Below are positions 42,848-50,870 of a stretch of DNA of 64,000 nucleotides, piece by piece (position 1 is the first letter of the stretch; each line of letters opens with the position of its first letter). The stretch is taken from positions 62,001 through 126,000 of the forward strand of contig NZ_CALUCN010000003.1 in NCBI RefSeq assembly GCF_943914565.1, read 5' to 3'. The stretch comes from an uncultured Tessaracoccus sp. GTDB taxonomy: Bacteria; Actinomycetota; Actinomycetes; Propionibacteriales; Propionibacteriaceae. The translations under genes and the position numbers were made by a program. The notes under the pieces are model-generated. The model did not search any database, had not been told where the DNA came from, and saw only the letters and a program-made list of their open reading frames with translations.

Positions 42848-43165
42848 TGGGGTCGCGTCGCCGTGGTCACGGGTGTGAGCCGGCGGCAGGGGCATTGGAT
42901 AGGCGAGTGCGGTGCGGTTGGCGGCGGCTGGCGCTGACCTCTTCATCACTCATCATCGTGCTCATGACGAATCTCAGCCGCGCGGTCTTGATGACGTCGG
43001 GGGCAGGGACTCGGGCCTCTGTCTGGAGACGTTGCCTACGGGGCGTCCAATGTGGGGATGTCGGGAATCACACTGACCTTGGCCGACCAGCTCTCCGACG
43101 ATGGCATCACGCTCAACACCGTGAATCCGCGCCCGGTCGATACTGGCTACATGACGCCTTCGTGA
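42848..43165 (+). pseudogene. Decayed short-chain dehydrogenase/reductase
   Basis: Fragments in different frames spell an SDR: GRVAVVTGVSRRQG (the TGxxxGxG cofactor loop, damaged), a shifted frame with VRLAAAGADLFITHHRAHDE, and then YGASNVGMSGITLTLADQL and TLNTVNPRPVDTGYMTPS-stop (active-site Y-x-x-S-[KN] helix and C-terminal substrate loop). At least two frameshifts and a central deletion of roughly 80 codons separate them. Not functional. Confidence 0.78.
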
Positions 43166-43274
43166 TGTATCCAAGTGCCTGAAGGTGGTCGAGTTCAGGT
43201 TCAGTCGTTGGTTCCTGCTCTCCAACCGGCATGTGATCGTCGGGCGATGTCCCGCCCGGGGATCACATGCCACT

Positions 43275-43609
43275 TCAGTCGAGGGCGCGCAGGGGTTCGA
43301 ACACTCGCGGATGGCGGTGGTCGAAGCCGGCAATGGGCTGCTGGCGGTCCAGTCCGGCGATCGTGGACATCTCGTCCTTGGCGAGTTCGAAGTCGAAGAG
43401 GTCGATGATGGCGGCGAGGCGATCCGGGTGCGTCGACTTGGCAACTGCTGCTACCCCGCGCTGCACGTGCCAGTGCAGGATGACCTGCTGCATCGGTCTG
43501 CGTGACCAGGTCGAGGTAGTCGGTGTCGAGTGCGCAGGGAGTCCTCGAAGGCCTGCGGCACGGCCCGCTGCCGACCCAGCACGGTCAACGGCGCGTGAGC
43601 GTGGGTCAC
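43275..43609 (-). pseudogene. Decayed aldo/keto reductase
   Basis: A GTG at 43609 with an upstream GGAAGGAGG starts THAHAPLTVLG, then AVPQAFEDSLR, a frameshift into LDTDYLDLV (the L-G-T-D-Y-L-D-L motif), another break, and finally QVILHWHVQRGVAAVAKSTH, PDRLAAIIDLFDFELAKDEM to the end. These are the beginning, middle and end of an AKR joined by deletions; the catalytic Asp-Tyr-Lys-His set is incomplete. It points away from the neighbouring SDR relic. Confidence 0.78.
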
Positions 43610-43722
43610 GGGAACGGGCCTCCTTCCAGCAAACGGATGCTTCTTGACGCCACCGACCCTGCCGGCGAGGAACCCGTTCCCCTACCCCAACACAGTGACT
43701 ACAACGTCACAGGGAAGTACAT

Positions 43723-44061
43723 CTAGAGGTCCAGCAGTAGGCCAAGCACCTCGCGAATCTCAGCGAGCAGGGCTGGTCCCACTGCACCCCGGGTGGCGAT
43801 GAGTCGTTCGACGGAGATTGATCGCACGTGTTGGCACTGGGCGGCTGATGGCGCCTTGAGCTGGTTCTCCTTGTCTGGCTCAACGTACACTTCCGCGCCG
43901 CTGGACCGAATGGTCCGGGTCAGCGGGACAACCTGCACCACGTTCGGCTTGCCTCGCAGTACGCCAGTGGCGGTTACGACCACGGCTGGTCGCCGGAGGC
44001 CCGCCTCGCTCCCGATCGGGGTGCCAAGATCGACCTCGACGATGTCACCCGAGGTCAGCAT
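43723..44061 (-). CDS. mazF: MazF/PemK-family endoribonuclease toxin
   Basis: 112 residues from ATG 44061. The CcdB/MazF fold is clear: GDIVEVDLGTPIGSEAGLRR, PAVVVTATGV, VVQVVPLTRTIRSSGAEVYV and the C-terminal CQHVRSISVERLIATRGAVG. The N-terminal G-D-I-V...R-P-x-V-V pattern includes the RNA-binding arginine. It cleaves mRNA at short motifs. The start overlaps the antitoxin gene by 17 bases; a second ATG at 44082 is possible. Antitoxin and operator are intact, so the pair is likely functional. Confidence 0.92.
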   Translation of the reverse strand: MLTSGDIVEVDLGTPIGSEAGLRRPAVVVTATGVLRGKPNVVQVVPLTRTIRSSGAEVYVEPDKENQLKAPSAAQCQHVRSISVERLIATRGAVGPALLAEIREVLGLLLDL

Positions 44062-44242
44062 CGAGCCAAGTCTCTTCCTCATCGGTGAGCTTGGCGCTCA
44101 ACTCCTGCCCCATCGACAGCTGCCTCAACGCACGCAGGGCCCGATCGACCGTCTGGTCGATGGTCTCGTGGCGTTGCTGGGCCAACCTCGTGATGCGGCT
44201 GTGTGTCTGGCGGCTGACCCGGATGGTGGTGGTGTCGCGCAT
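44045..44242 (-). CDS. Ribbon-helix-helix antitoxin of the MazF-type toxin
   Basis: 65 residues (TTTIRVSRQTHSRITRLAQQ, RHETIDQTVDRALRALRQLS). The N-terminal strand T-I-R-V plus two helices form an RHH/MetJ-Arc DNA-binding fold, and the acidic tail (SAKLTDEEETWLDADLG) would block the toxin. Leaderless: TAGGCT (complement 44249-44254) lies six bases before the ATG. A perfect dyad upstream is the expected autoregulatory site. Confidence 0.88.
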   Translation of the reverse strand: MRDTTTIRVSRQTHSRITRLAQQRHETIDQTVDRALRALRQLSMGQELSAKLTDEEETWLDADLG

Positions 44243-44259
44243 GAGTCCAGCCTACCGCG

Positions 44260-44279
44260 TGTAGACAACATGGTCTACA
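44260..44279 (-). promoter_or_regulatory. Autoregulatory dyad of the mazEF-type operon
   Basis: TGTAGAC (44260-44266) and GTCTACA (44273-44279) are perfect inverted repeats with a six-base spacer, just upstream of the antitoxin's -10 hexamer. Between this site and 44529 I see no gene, only a short echo of the ychF 3' end. Confidence 0.75.
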
Positions 44280-44529
44280 TGGGAGGTGGTGCGACGAACA
44301 GCTTGGCGGGTTCGGCTCCGGACGTTCTGCTTCGCCCGCCGGGTGGTTCAAGGCGGCCGCGCGCAGATGGTTCTTCACGTGGGGGTGCGGTGGAGTTCCG
44401 CTTCACCGTGTGCGTACGTGGGTCTGGGGGCACGCACGCCTCGGCGTAGGTCTGGTCGTGGCGTGCGCGTGGCGCGCGGCCCAGCCGTCCTGGGAGCGGG
44501 CTGCATGCTGTGGCCAAGGGCTCCGCCGC

Positions 44530-44805
44530 TCAGGCGACGCGGGAGCCGTAACGCTGGCGGGCTGCTTCACCGGAGGTGCCGACGAAGGTGCCGATGTTCG
44601 CCCAGGACATCCCCGAAGCGCGTGCGCTCCTGACCGCTTCGAGCAGATGTCGTTCAGCGGCTGATTGTTCGGCCACGGCGTCGCGGAGTCGACGGATGGC
44701 CGAAGGGTCGAGTTCGTGCTCAGCGTCGGGTTCGTAGTTCTCGAACCGTGCGGCGAGCTCGTCGGCATGAGCCAGGATCTGCTCGACTGTGCGCGGCATG
44801 GTCAT
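44530..44805 (-). CDS. Putative HTH antitoxin partner
   Basis: 91 residues. The N-terminal half is acidic and helical (VEQILAHADELAARFENYEP, DAEHELDPSAIRRLRDAVAE). The C-terminus is a helix-turn-helix (ARASGMSWANIGTFVGTSGE, AARQRYGSRVA) like those that let antitoxins bind their own operator. Its start overlaps the stop of the preceding small protein (TGATG), so the order is toxin-like then antitoxin-like. I infer a toxin-antitoxin pair from size, order and coupling. Confidence 0.62.
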   Translation of the reverse strand: MTMPRTVEQILAHADELAARFENYEPDAEHELDPSAIRRLRDAVAEQSAAERHLLEAVRSARASGMSWANIGTFVGTSGEAARQRYGSRVA

Positions 44806-45032
44806 CACCTCAGAAACCTCTCACGGGCTCGCGTCGCATGGACGATGACGAAGGCGGTGGAGCCCTGGACGTAGCCGACCTCAAGGAAGAGGGCGGCCTG
44901 ATTGGGGCCGACGATCATCGTGAACCCGTCCCCAAGATCCCAAGCGCGCAGGGGGTTCCTGTAGGCGTGAAGGATCTCGTCTTCCGTCAGCCCGGGCCCC
45001 AGTGCTGACTGGGCGATGATCGGCTCGTCCAC
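44805..45032 (-). CDS. Putative BrnT/RelE-like toxin partner
   Basis: 75 residues from GTG 45032 (VDEPIIAQSALGPGLTEDEI, LHAYRNPLRAWDLGDGFTMI, GPNQAALFLEVGYVQGSTAF, VIVHATRARERFLR). The pattern h-G-L-T-E-x-x-I-L-H-A-x-R-N, then I-G-P-x-x-x-x-x-L-E-V-G, then H-A-x-x-A-R-x-x-F-L resembles BrnT/DUF4258-type small toxins of actinobacteria. A longer frame from GTG 45155 overlaps the DUF1877-like gene's stop, but its extra N-terminus is not family-like. Confidence 0.58.
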   Translation of the reverse strand: MDEPIIAQSALGPGLTEDEILHAYRNPLRAWDLGDGFTMIVGPNQAALFLEVGYVQGSTAFVIVHATRARERFLR

Positions 45033-45151
45033 GATTCCAAGGTACCTTGTCGTTGTGTCGGGCTCAACGGCGAGGGTGGTGCGTCGTCCGGGAGTCTCGG
45101 ATGCGGGGTGCTTGGCCAGAGATGCCGACGCGTCCGCGATAACGACGTCGC

Positions 45152-45646
45152 TCACCCGATCATGTAGGCGAGGCCCAGCCCACGCGTCGCTATGTCCCGT
45201 GCGAACGTGCGCGCCTGGCCGAAGTATTCGAGGAAGTAGTCGCGGTCGTCTTCGTCCAACGTCGCGCAGAAGGCGTCGAGCTCCTCGGGCGTGACGCTGT
45301 CCAGGTCGTCCGCGATGGCTGCGACGGTGGCCACGTCGAGCACGGCGAGGTGCGGGTCCCAGGCCCGGTCGGTCAGCACCAGCGTGACCTGCCCCTGGAA
45401 CAGCTGATACGCAGGGCGCGCCTCGCCCCCGTCGGGCCAGCTGAAGCGTTGCAGGATGGACCAACACTTGTCGAGGTAGAGCATCTCCGGCTTCGGGCGG
45501 TCGGTGAAGGCCCAGTGGTGCTCGTCGATGGGCTCGAGGCCCCACGCATCGGCGAGCGGGTCATCGGACATGACGCACCACGGGTCGCGCCGAGCGGCCT
45601 CCACCATGGCGGGTTCGACTGGATAGGCGTAGTAACGGATTCCCAT
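45152..45646 (-). CDS. DUF1877-like protein
   Basis: 164 residues from ATG 45646 (MGIRYYAYPVEPAMVEAARR, then EMLYLDKCWSILQRF and VTPEELDAFCATLDEDDRDY). The L-D-K-x-W element and overall size are those of DUF1877/YfbM-like proteins, function unknown, which often occur near immunity and toxin genes. CATCTT six bases before the ATG resembles the leaderless -10 boxes. The frame to 45913 is antisense-type Arg/Pro/Gly sequence and was excluded. Confidence 0.6.
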   Translation of the reverse strand: MGIRYYAYPVEPAMVEAARRDPWCVMSDDPLADAWGLEPIDEHHWAFTDRPKPEMLYLDKCWSILQRFSWPDGGEARPAYQLFQGQVTLVLTDRAWDPHLAVLDVATVAAIADDLDSVTPEELDAFCATLDEDDRDYFLEYFGQARTFARDIATRGLGLAYMIG

Positions 45647-45789
45647 GTCTGCAAGATGGCAGTGGCGAAGGCCTGCTGCCCGCGCAGCGGCGAATCTGTG
45701 GAGAACTCCACGGCCGAGCACCCCGCAGGCCTCGCGCGCTGCTCTGGCGTGACGAGCCCCGGGATTCGGGAACTGGGCCGCGGTTCTGC

Positions 45790-46329
45790 CTACTCGCCGA
45801 CCTGGCCGTCGATGGCCTCTCGGAGGAGGTCCGCATGGCCGTTGTGCCGTGCGTACTCCTCGATCATGTGGGTGAGCACCCACCGAAGGCTGGGTGCGTG
45901 CCCGTCCGGCCAACGGCGACGCGTTGGTTGCGCCAACCCGTCACGGGCGCGGGCCGCTTCGGCATTGGAGCGGGCACGCGCGACGGCGTGCCGCCACAGG
46001 TCGTGGAGTGTTTCCGGGGTGTCGTCGGCAGCGGACTCCCATGCCCAGTCCGGCGTCGTGGCCCAATCGACTGAGGCCCAGGGTTCGCGGAGGGGCCGGT
46101 CGTACAGCCAGTGGTCGAACCAGTGGTCCTCGACGTGGGCGAGGTGCTTCATCAAGCCGCCGAGCGTCATGGTGCTGGGCGACAGCGGCTGCGCCAGCTG
46201 CTCCGCAGTGAGGCCGTCGCACTTCCAGGCGAACGTTGCTCGCAGGAAGTCGAGGAAGCCGGTCAGGGTGTCCCATTCATCGCCGTCGAGAGGAGGCTCT
46301 GGTCGGCCGTGTTGATCGATGTCTGGCAT
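45790..46329 (-). CDS. DinB family protein (DUF664)
   Basis: 179 residues. A four-helix bundle with the DinB metal triad, one histidine in LMKHLAHVEDHWFDHW and a pair in EEYARHNGHADLLREAIDG. Members include mycothiol- and bacillithiol-dependent transferases. Leaderless: TAGGAT (complement 46336-46341) six bases before the ATG. Right boundary of the accessory strip; the 182 bases to the next gene hold no other feature I can recognise. Confidence 0.88.
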   Translation of the reverse strand: MPDIDQHGRPEPPLDGDEWDTLTGFLDFLRATFAWKCDGLTAEQLAQPLSPSTMTLGGLMKHLAHVEDHWFDHWLYDRPLREPWASVDWATTPDWAWESAADDTPETLHDLWRHAVARARSNAEAARARDGLAQPTRRRWPDGHAPSLRWVLTHMIEEYARHNGHADLLREAIDGQVGE

Positions 46330-46511
46330 GTTCGGATCCTACGACGAGGTGCTGGGAAGCGTCTTGGGCAGTCAGCGCACACGGCGGGCCAGGGGTCGCT
46401 CTCGCCTTCGTGCATCGCCCTGCCCCGAGGTTCGCCAGCACGCGGAGCCTCACAGCGGACGCACAGCCAGGGCACAGGAGCCAGCGATGATGGCGGCCTG
46501 TACTGGTTGCC

Positions 46512-48605
46512 ATGACCGCTACGACTGTCGCCGATCCGGCTCCACCGATCCCACCCACCACGTCCACGAGCTCGCCCACCGTCGCTGCCGTCCCCGGCCG
46601 CGCGCGATGGGCGACTCCCGCCGTCCTCGTGCTCATGCTCGCGGCCGGCGTCGTCTACGCCATGGGCATCAAGCTCGGGCTGATCCACAACTACTACGGA
46701 CCCGCCGTCTACTCCATGTCCCAGAGCTGGAAGGCCTTCTTCTGGGGAGCCTTCGACGGCAGTTCCATCACGCTCGACAAGATCCCGGGCGCCTTCTGGA
46801 TCCAAGCGCTGTCGGCGCGGATCTTCGGCTGGTCCACCTGGTCGGTGCTCATGCCCCAGGTCCTCCAAGCCGTCGCCGCGATCGGGGTCCTCTACGCCAC
46901 CGTCCGCCGTTGGGCGGGCGACGTCGCCGGCTTCCTCGCCGCTGCGGCACTCGCGGTGACCCCCGTCCTCGCCGCACTGGCACACTCCCAGATCGTCGAC
47001 ACCCAGCTCCTCCTGCTCACCGTTTGCGCCGCTTGGGCCTGGACGCACGCCGTGCAGAAGGGGTCGGGGTGGTGGCTCGCCCTTGCCGGGGTGTTCGTCG
47101 GCATGGGCTTCAACGCCAAGATGGCGCAGGCATGGGGCATCCTGCCCGCCCTCGCGATCACATACCTCCTCTTCGCGCCGACGACGCAGGTGAAGCGCTG
47201 GCTCCACACCCTCGTCGCGGGGGTGGTCACCCTTGCCAGCTCGCTGTGGTGGGTCCTCATCGCGTCCTTGGTGCCGGCGAGCTCGCGCCCTTGGATCGAC
47301 GGGGCCGCTGACAACTCGGTGTGGACCATGGTGTTCGAGTACAACCTCCTCGGCCGCTACGAGTCGGGCCAGGGTGGGCCGGGCGGTGCGTCGGGATGGA
47401 CGTACCTGCTCTCGTCCGACGTCGCGACGCAGTTCGGCTGGCTCCTCCCGGCCGCTGTGGTCGGGTTCGCGATCGTGCTCTGGGACCGTCGTCGCGTGCC
47501 CAGGACCGACCTCGTCCGCGCCGCCACCGTCATGTGGGGTGTGTGGCTGGCGACCTTCGTCGTCGCGTTCTCGACCGGCCGCGTCGCACACTCGTTCTAC
47601 ACCGTGGCGCTGGCCCCGGCCATCGTCGCCCTCGCCGCGACGGGGGCTGCGGTCGCGTGGCAGGCCGCGCGGCGTGGTCAGCGCTGGCCGGCGTTGGCGA
47701 TGATCGTGCCCACCGTCGCGTGGACGGCGTACCTCACCTTGCAGTTCCCGACCTTCCAGACGTGGACCCTGCCCGTCGTGATCGCGCTCGCCGTGGTCGG
47801 CGCGGTCCTGCTCTTCGTGCGCAAGTCGCCGCTGGCGTTGCGGACGGGAGCCGCGGCCCTCGTGATCTCGGCGCTCCTCACCCCGGCGGTCTGGGCCGCG
47901 TCCACCGTGCAGTCCGGGTACTCGGGCGCGTCGATCGGCCCCGCCGCGGGTCCGGTCCAGACCATGGGCGGCGGCCCGGGTGGTCAAGGTGGCCCCGGCG
48001 GTCAGGGTGGACCTGATGGACAGGGCGCCCCCGGGGATGGCGACGGCCAGGGCGGCTCTCAGGGTCAGCAGGACGGGACACCGTCCCAGCAGGGCGGCCC
48101 CCAGGGCCAGCAGGACGGTACGCCTCCGTCCGACGGTGGCCAGCCCCCGGAAGGAGTGACTCCGCCGAGCGGTGGGCAGGCTCCGCAGGCCGGTCAGGGC
48201 CAGGCCGGCTCGCAGCCGGATGGTCAGCCCCAGGGCGGCCCAGGCATGGATGGTGGCTCGACGTCGCAGGCGAGCTCCGCGCTGGCGTACATCACCGAGC
48301 ACGACCCCGGCACCGTGTACGACGTCGTCGTGTTCGGGTACGGCACCGCCGGCAGCTACATCCAGGCCGGAGGCCGGGTGATCAGCGTCGGAGGGTTCAC
48401 CGGACAGATGGCCAACCTCACCCTGAGCGAACTCCAGGCCATGGTGGCCGCGCACGAGGTCACCTACGTGGTCGTTGACGGTGGTGGCCAGGGTGGCGGC
48501 CCTGGCGGGGGCAGCGGTTCCAACTCCACCAGTGAGATCACCGAGTGGGTGACCGCCAACGCCACGGAGGTCGACGGCTACAACGGGCTCTACCACTTCG
48601 AATAG
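46512..48605 (+). CDS. GT39-family membrane glycosyltransferase with Gly/Gln-rich insert
   Basis: 697 residues. An ArnT/YycA-type enzyme: about 11 helices with the catalytic loop HNYYGPAVYSMSQSWKAFFW and LDKIPGAFWIQALSARIFGW, then HSQIVDTQLLLLTVCAAWAW. Such proteins move sugars from polyprenyl phosphates to envelope acceptors. After the last helix comes an unusual ~110-residue low-complexity region made of GGQG, GPQGQQDGTP and PPSGGQ units (nt 47963-48290), then a small alpha/beta domain (TVYDVVVFGYGTAGSYIQAG) and a Gly-rich end. The insert probably spans the wall or mediates assembly. Confidence 0.85.
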   Translation: MTATTVADPAPPIPPTTSTSSPTVAAVPGRARWATPAVLVLMLAAGVVYAMGIKLGLIHNYYGPAVYSMSQSWKAFFWGAFDGSSITLDKIPGAFWIQALSARIFGWSTWSVLMPQVLQAVAAIGVLYATVRRWAGDVAGFLAAAALAVTPVLAALAHSQIVDTQLLLLTVCAAWAWTHAVQKGSGWWLALAGVFVGMGFNAKMAQAWGILPALAITYLLFAPTTQVKRWLHTLVAGVVTLASSLWWVLIASLVPASSRPWIDGAADNSVWTMVFEYNLLGRYESGQGGPGGASGWTYLLSSDVATQFGWLLPAAVVGFAIVLWDRRRVPRTDLVRAATVMWGVWLATFVVAFSTGRVAHSFYTVALAPAIVALAATGAAVAWQAARRGQRWPALAMIVPTVAWTAYLTLQFPTFQTWTLPVVIALAVVGAVLLFVRKSPLALRTGAAALVISALLTPAVWAASTVQSGYSGASIGPAAGPVQTMGGGPGGQGGPGGQGGPDGQGAPGDGDGQGGSQGQQDGTPSQQGGPQGQQDGTPPSDGGQPPEGVTPPSGGQAPQAGQGQAGSQPDGQPQGGPGMDGGSTSQASSALAYITEHDPGTVYDVVVFGYGTAGSYIQAGGRVISVGGFTGQMANLTLSELQAMVAAHEVTYVVVDGGGQGGGPGGGSGSNSTSEITEWVTANATEVDGYNGLYHFE

Positions 48606-48610
48606 GTGCC

Positions 48611-48665
48611 GCACTGACCTGTGGGGCCCGACGCTCACCGAGCGTCGGGCCCCACAGGTCAGTGC
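48611..48665. terminator. Very long perfect hairpin terminator
   Basis: 25 consecutive base pairs: GCACTGACCTGTGGGGCCCG plus ACGCT (48611-48635) with 48641-48665, loop CACCG. It separates convergent genes. The perfection of so long a stem is exceptional in the window. Confidence 0.88.
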
Positions 48666-48686
48666 GCGCGTGGAGGCGGTGGGCGG

Positions 48687-49634
48687 TCAGACCCCCAGCC
48701 CGCCGTCAGCCGGAATCTCGGCGTCGGGGGTGCCCTCGGGGCGGGCCCAGCCGTCCTCGACCCGCTCGCGGGCGATCGCCTCGAGCCGGTCGAGGGCGTC
48801 GAAGGTCTCCACCCGTGACTTCTCCACGGTGACCGCACCGCCGACCGCACCCTCGATGATCGCGAGTCGCCGCGCCCGCAGCCGCGCCTCGAGGAAACGC
48901 CCGTCCTTCTCCAGGTACATGCGGCCCCACTCGGCCATGTTCTCGTCGAACAACTCGTGGAACCAGCTGTTGTCCTCCTTCGACTCCTCGCCGAACTCCT
49001 CGTCGTCGAACTCGTTCTCGTCGGGGTCGGGGCTGACCGGGTCGATGTGGGGGTGCCATGTCATGGGGACGACGAGCACGCCCTCCGACGAGTCGTCCGG
49101 CCGGTGCGGGAGGTCGTGCTGGCGCAGGGCCTCGACCACGCGTCGCTCCAGCTCCTCGTCGTTGCCGCTCAGACTCCGGTACAGGATGATCACGTCGACG
49201 GGACCCAGGTGCAGGTCCTCGACCATCTGGAAGTGGGTGATGACCGCGCCGAGGTCGTCCTCGTCGTCGTCCATCTCGGCCCACTCGGTGAACTCCTCGA
49301 CCACGATGCCCTGCGCACGCAACTCGTCGAAGGCCGCGCCCAGCCGGTCCACGTCGGTGGTCTCTCCGTCCCAGGCGCGGGTGCGGCGGGCGGTGTCGTT
49401 CCACACCGCCCGGACGAAGCGTTCGACGTAGGTCAAGCGCTCGTCGTCGTCCTCGATGGAGTCGAGCTGGTCGATCCATGTGTCGGGATCGGGATAGGTC
49501 TCGGGGTCCTCGAAGAGGGGATAGGCGATCTCCTCCGGTGGCTCGGAGCACGCGAGTACATCTGCGCGCACGGCCTCGACGAGGGTGGAAAGCTCGGGAT
49601 CGGAAACAAGGTCAGCGGGATTCACGTTGGTCAT
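48687..49634 (-). CDS. Acidic conserved hypothetical protein (possibly DUF6891-like)
   Basis: 315 residues from ATG 49634 (MTNVNPADLVSDPELSTLVE). Asp and Glu are very abundant (SPDPDENEFDDEEFGEESKE). The segment FTEWAEMDDDEDDLGAVITH and LGPVDVIILYRSLSGNDEEL, then VVEALRQHDL, recalls DUF6891-type proteins, but I am not sure. No signal or membrane helix. CAGACT lies six bases before the ATG (complement 49641-49646), a leaderless variant. Confidence 0.6.
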   Translation of the reverse strand: MTNVNPADLVSDPELSTLVEAVRADVLACSEPPEEIAYPLFEDPETYPDPDTWIDQLDSIEDDDERLTYVERFVRAVWNDTARRTRAWDGETTDVDRLGAAFDELRAQGIVVEEFTEWAEMDDDEDDLGAVITHFQMVEDLHLGPVDVIILYRSLSGNDEELERRVVEALRQHDLPHRPDDSSEGVLVVPMTWHPHIDPVSPDPDENEFDDEEFGEESKEDNSWFHELFDENMAEWGRMYLEKDGRFLEARLRARRLAIIEGAVGGAVTVEKSRVETFDALDRLEAIARERVEDGWARPEGTPDAEIPADGGLGV

Positions 49635-49710
49635 GCGCCCAGTCTGTATGGCGCCCCGGGTCACCATCCACAGATCCCGGCACCCACGTTCGACAGATGA
49701 CTGGCCGTGC

Positions 49711-50604
49711 CTACTCCTCGTGCTCGCCGCGCAGGTTCATCAGGAACTCGGGCAGACTGGTGCCCAGTTGCTGGAACGGCTCCGCAGTGTTGTCCACGAA
49801 TGGTTGGAACCACACCTCGTCCTCGGCGTCGTACGTGAACGGGAAGACCGGGTCCCAACCACCCACGACGATCGCCCCGGGCCAGATCGCCCGGATCGCG
49901 GCATCCCAGGGATGGCGGTCGACGATCTCCTGCACCGAGAGCAACTCGACGCCGATCTCACGACCCCACGGGCGGATCCGCAGCGGGCCCTCGTATCCGT
50001 CCGTGCGCTCGAGGACGGCACGGAGATCGGCGGGCAACCGGACCCCGAGGGCAGCCTCGGCCCTCTCGATTGCCGCGGGGGAGGCGCCGTCACGGAAGGC
50101 CGACGGGTCGAGCGCGTCGAGCGGGTCGACGGGGATCTCGCCGGGGTAGGACACCACCGTGCCGTGCCGGCCCGACGGCTCCTCGTCGGCCCGGGCGACG
50201 ACCTGCGCGAGCAGGTCAGCGAACGAGCCTGCGCACTGGTCGAGCACGTCGCCTGATCCGAGGTCGACGTCGAGGTAGCGCGGTCCGTCCTCGCCCTGGT
50301 GCAGGATCCAGCGCCAGCTGTCCGCGCCTGCGACGGCGATCCCCAGCTCCTCGACCGTGTCGTGGCCCATGTCCTCCTCGACGCCGTCGGCGTCGTTCAC
50401 GGGGAAGTACTGCACCGACGTGCCGTCCGGCCGGAGCAGATCCCCGGCGTAGCCGCCGAAGCGACGCACGGCGTCGACGTAGTCCGGTGGCAGTGGGTGA
50501 CCGAACAGGGTCGCGATGCGCGCCAGGTCCTGCTCGTCGCAGCCGGCCACCTCCTCGTCGGGCTCGAAGAAGCGGGTGAGGTCGTCCGGATCCGTCGCTG
50601 TCAT
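49711..50604 (-). CDS. Double SMI1/KNR4 (SUKH) domain protein, probable immunity protein
   Basis: 297 residues with two SUKH-like units. The first is LARIATLFGHPLPPDYVDAV then RRFGGYAG; the second is IERAEAALGVRLPADLRAVL then ERTDGYEGPLRI, with the typical W-D-P-V-F-P-F and D-x-x-G tail. SUKH proteins neutralise polymorphic nuclease toxins, and duplication would let one protein face two toxins. No toxin is adjacent. Leaderless: TACGCT (complement 50611-50616) six bases before the ATG. Confidence 0.78.
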   Translation of the reverse strand: MTATDPDDLTRFFEPDEEVAGCDEQDLARIATLFGHPLPPDYVDAVRRFGGYAGDLLRPDGTSVQYFPVNDADGVEEDMGHDTVEELGIAVAGADSWRWILHQGEDGPRYLDVDLGSGDVLDQCAGSFADLLAQVVARADEEPSGRHGTVVSYPGEIPVDPLDALDPSAFRDGASPAAIERAEAALGVRLPADLRAVLERTDGYEGPLRIRPWGREIGVELLSVQEIVDRHPWDAAIRAIWPGAIVVGGWDPVFPFTYDAEDEVWFQPFVDNTAEPFQQLGTSLPEFLMNLRGEHEE

Positions 50605-50690
50605 GCGTGCAGCGTAGGCAGAGAGGTGGGTCACCCATGGGACGGTTCGAGTGATCGGCCTGGCCACGGACGCCTCCTCGGACGCTGCGG

Positions 50691-50870
50691 TCAGGAAGCC
50701 TCGCCTTCGAGCGCGACGTCAGTCCGCACTCCGCCCCGGAGCGACGACGTCGAGCCCCAGGACGCAGTGGTGCGGTCGAGCCACGCCAAGAGGGTCTCGC
50801 GCTCCGGCTGGTCGACGAGCAGTGCCGCGAGCGCGGAGGTGTCCACGTAGATGGTCGCTACGACGCTCAT
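50691..50870 (-). pseudogene. Truncated VapC-type PIN toxin
   Basis: From ATG 50870 the frame gives TIYVDTSALAALLVDQPERE, the N-terminal strand of a PIN RNase with its first catalytic Asp, then WLDRTTASWGSTSSLRGGVR and a stop after 59 residues. A normal VapC is about 130 residues with three more acidic positions, all absent. Start and antitoxin stop overlap as ATGA, the arrangement of a once-intact operon. Confidence 0.82.

Noticed and set aside
43523..43726. 67-residue plus-strand ORF
   Set aside because: It is antisense to the aldo/keto reductase relic and has no protein-like conservation.
44275..44517. 80-residue minus-strand ORF upstream of the mazEF operator
   Set aside because: Pro/Arg-rich with no recognisable pattern or start signal; the area looks non-coding.
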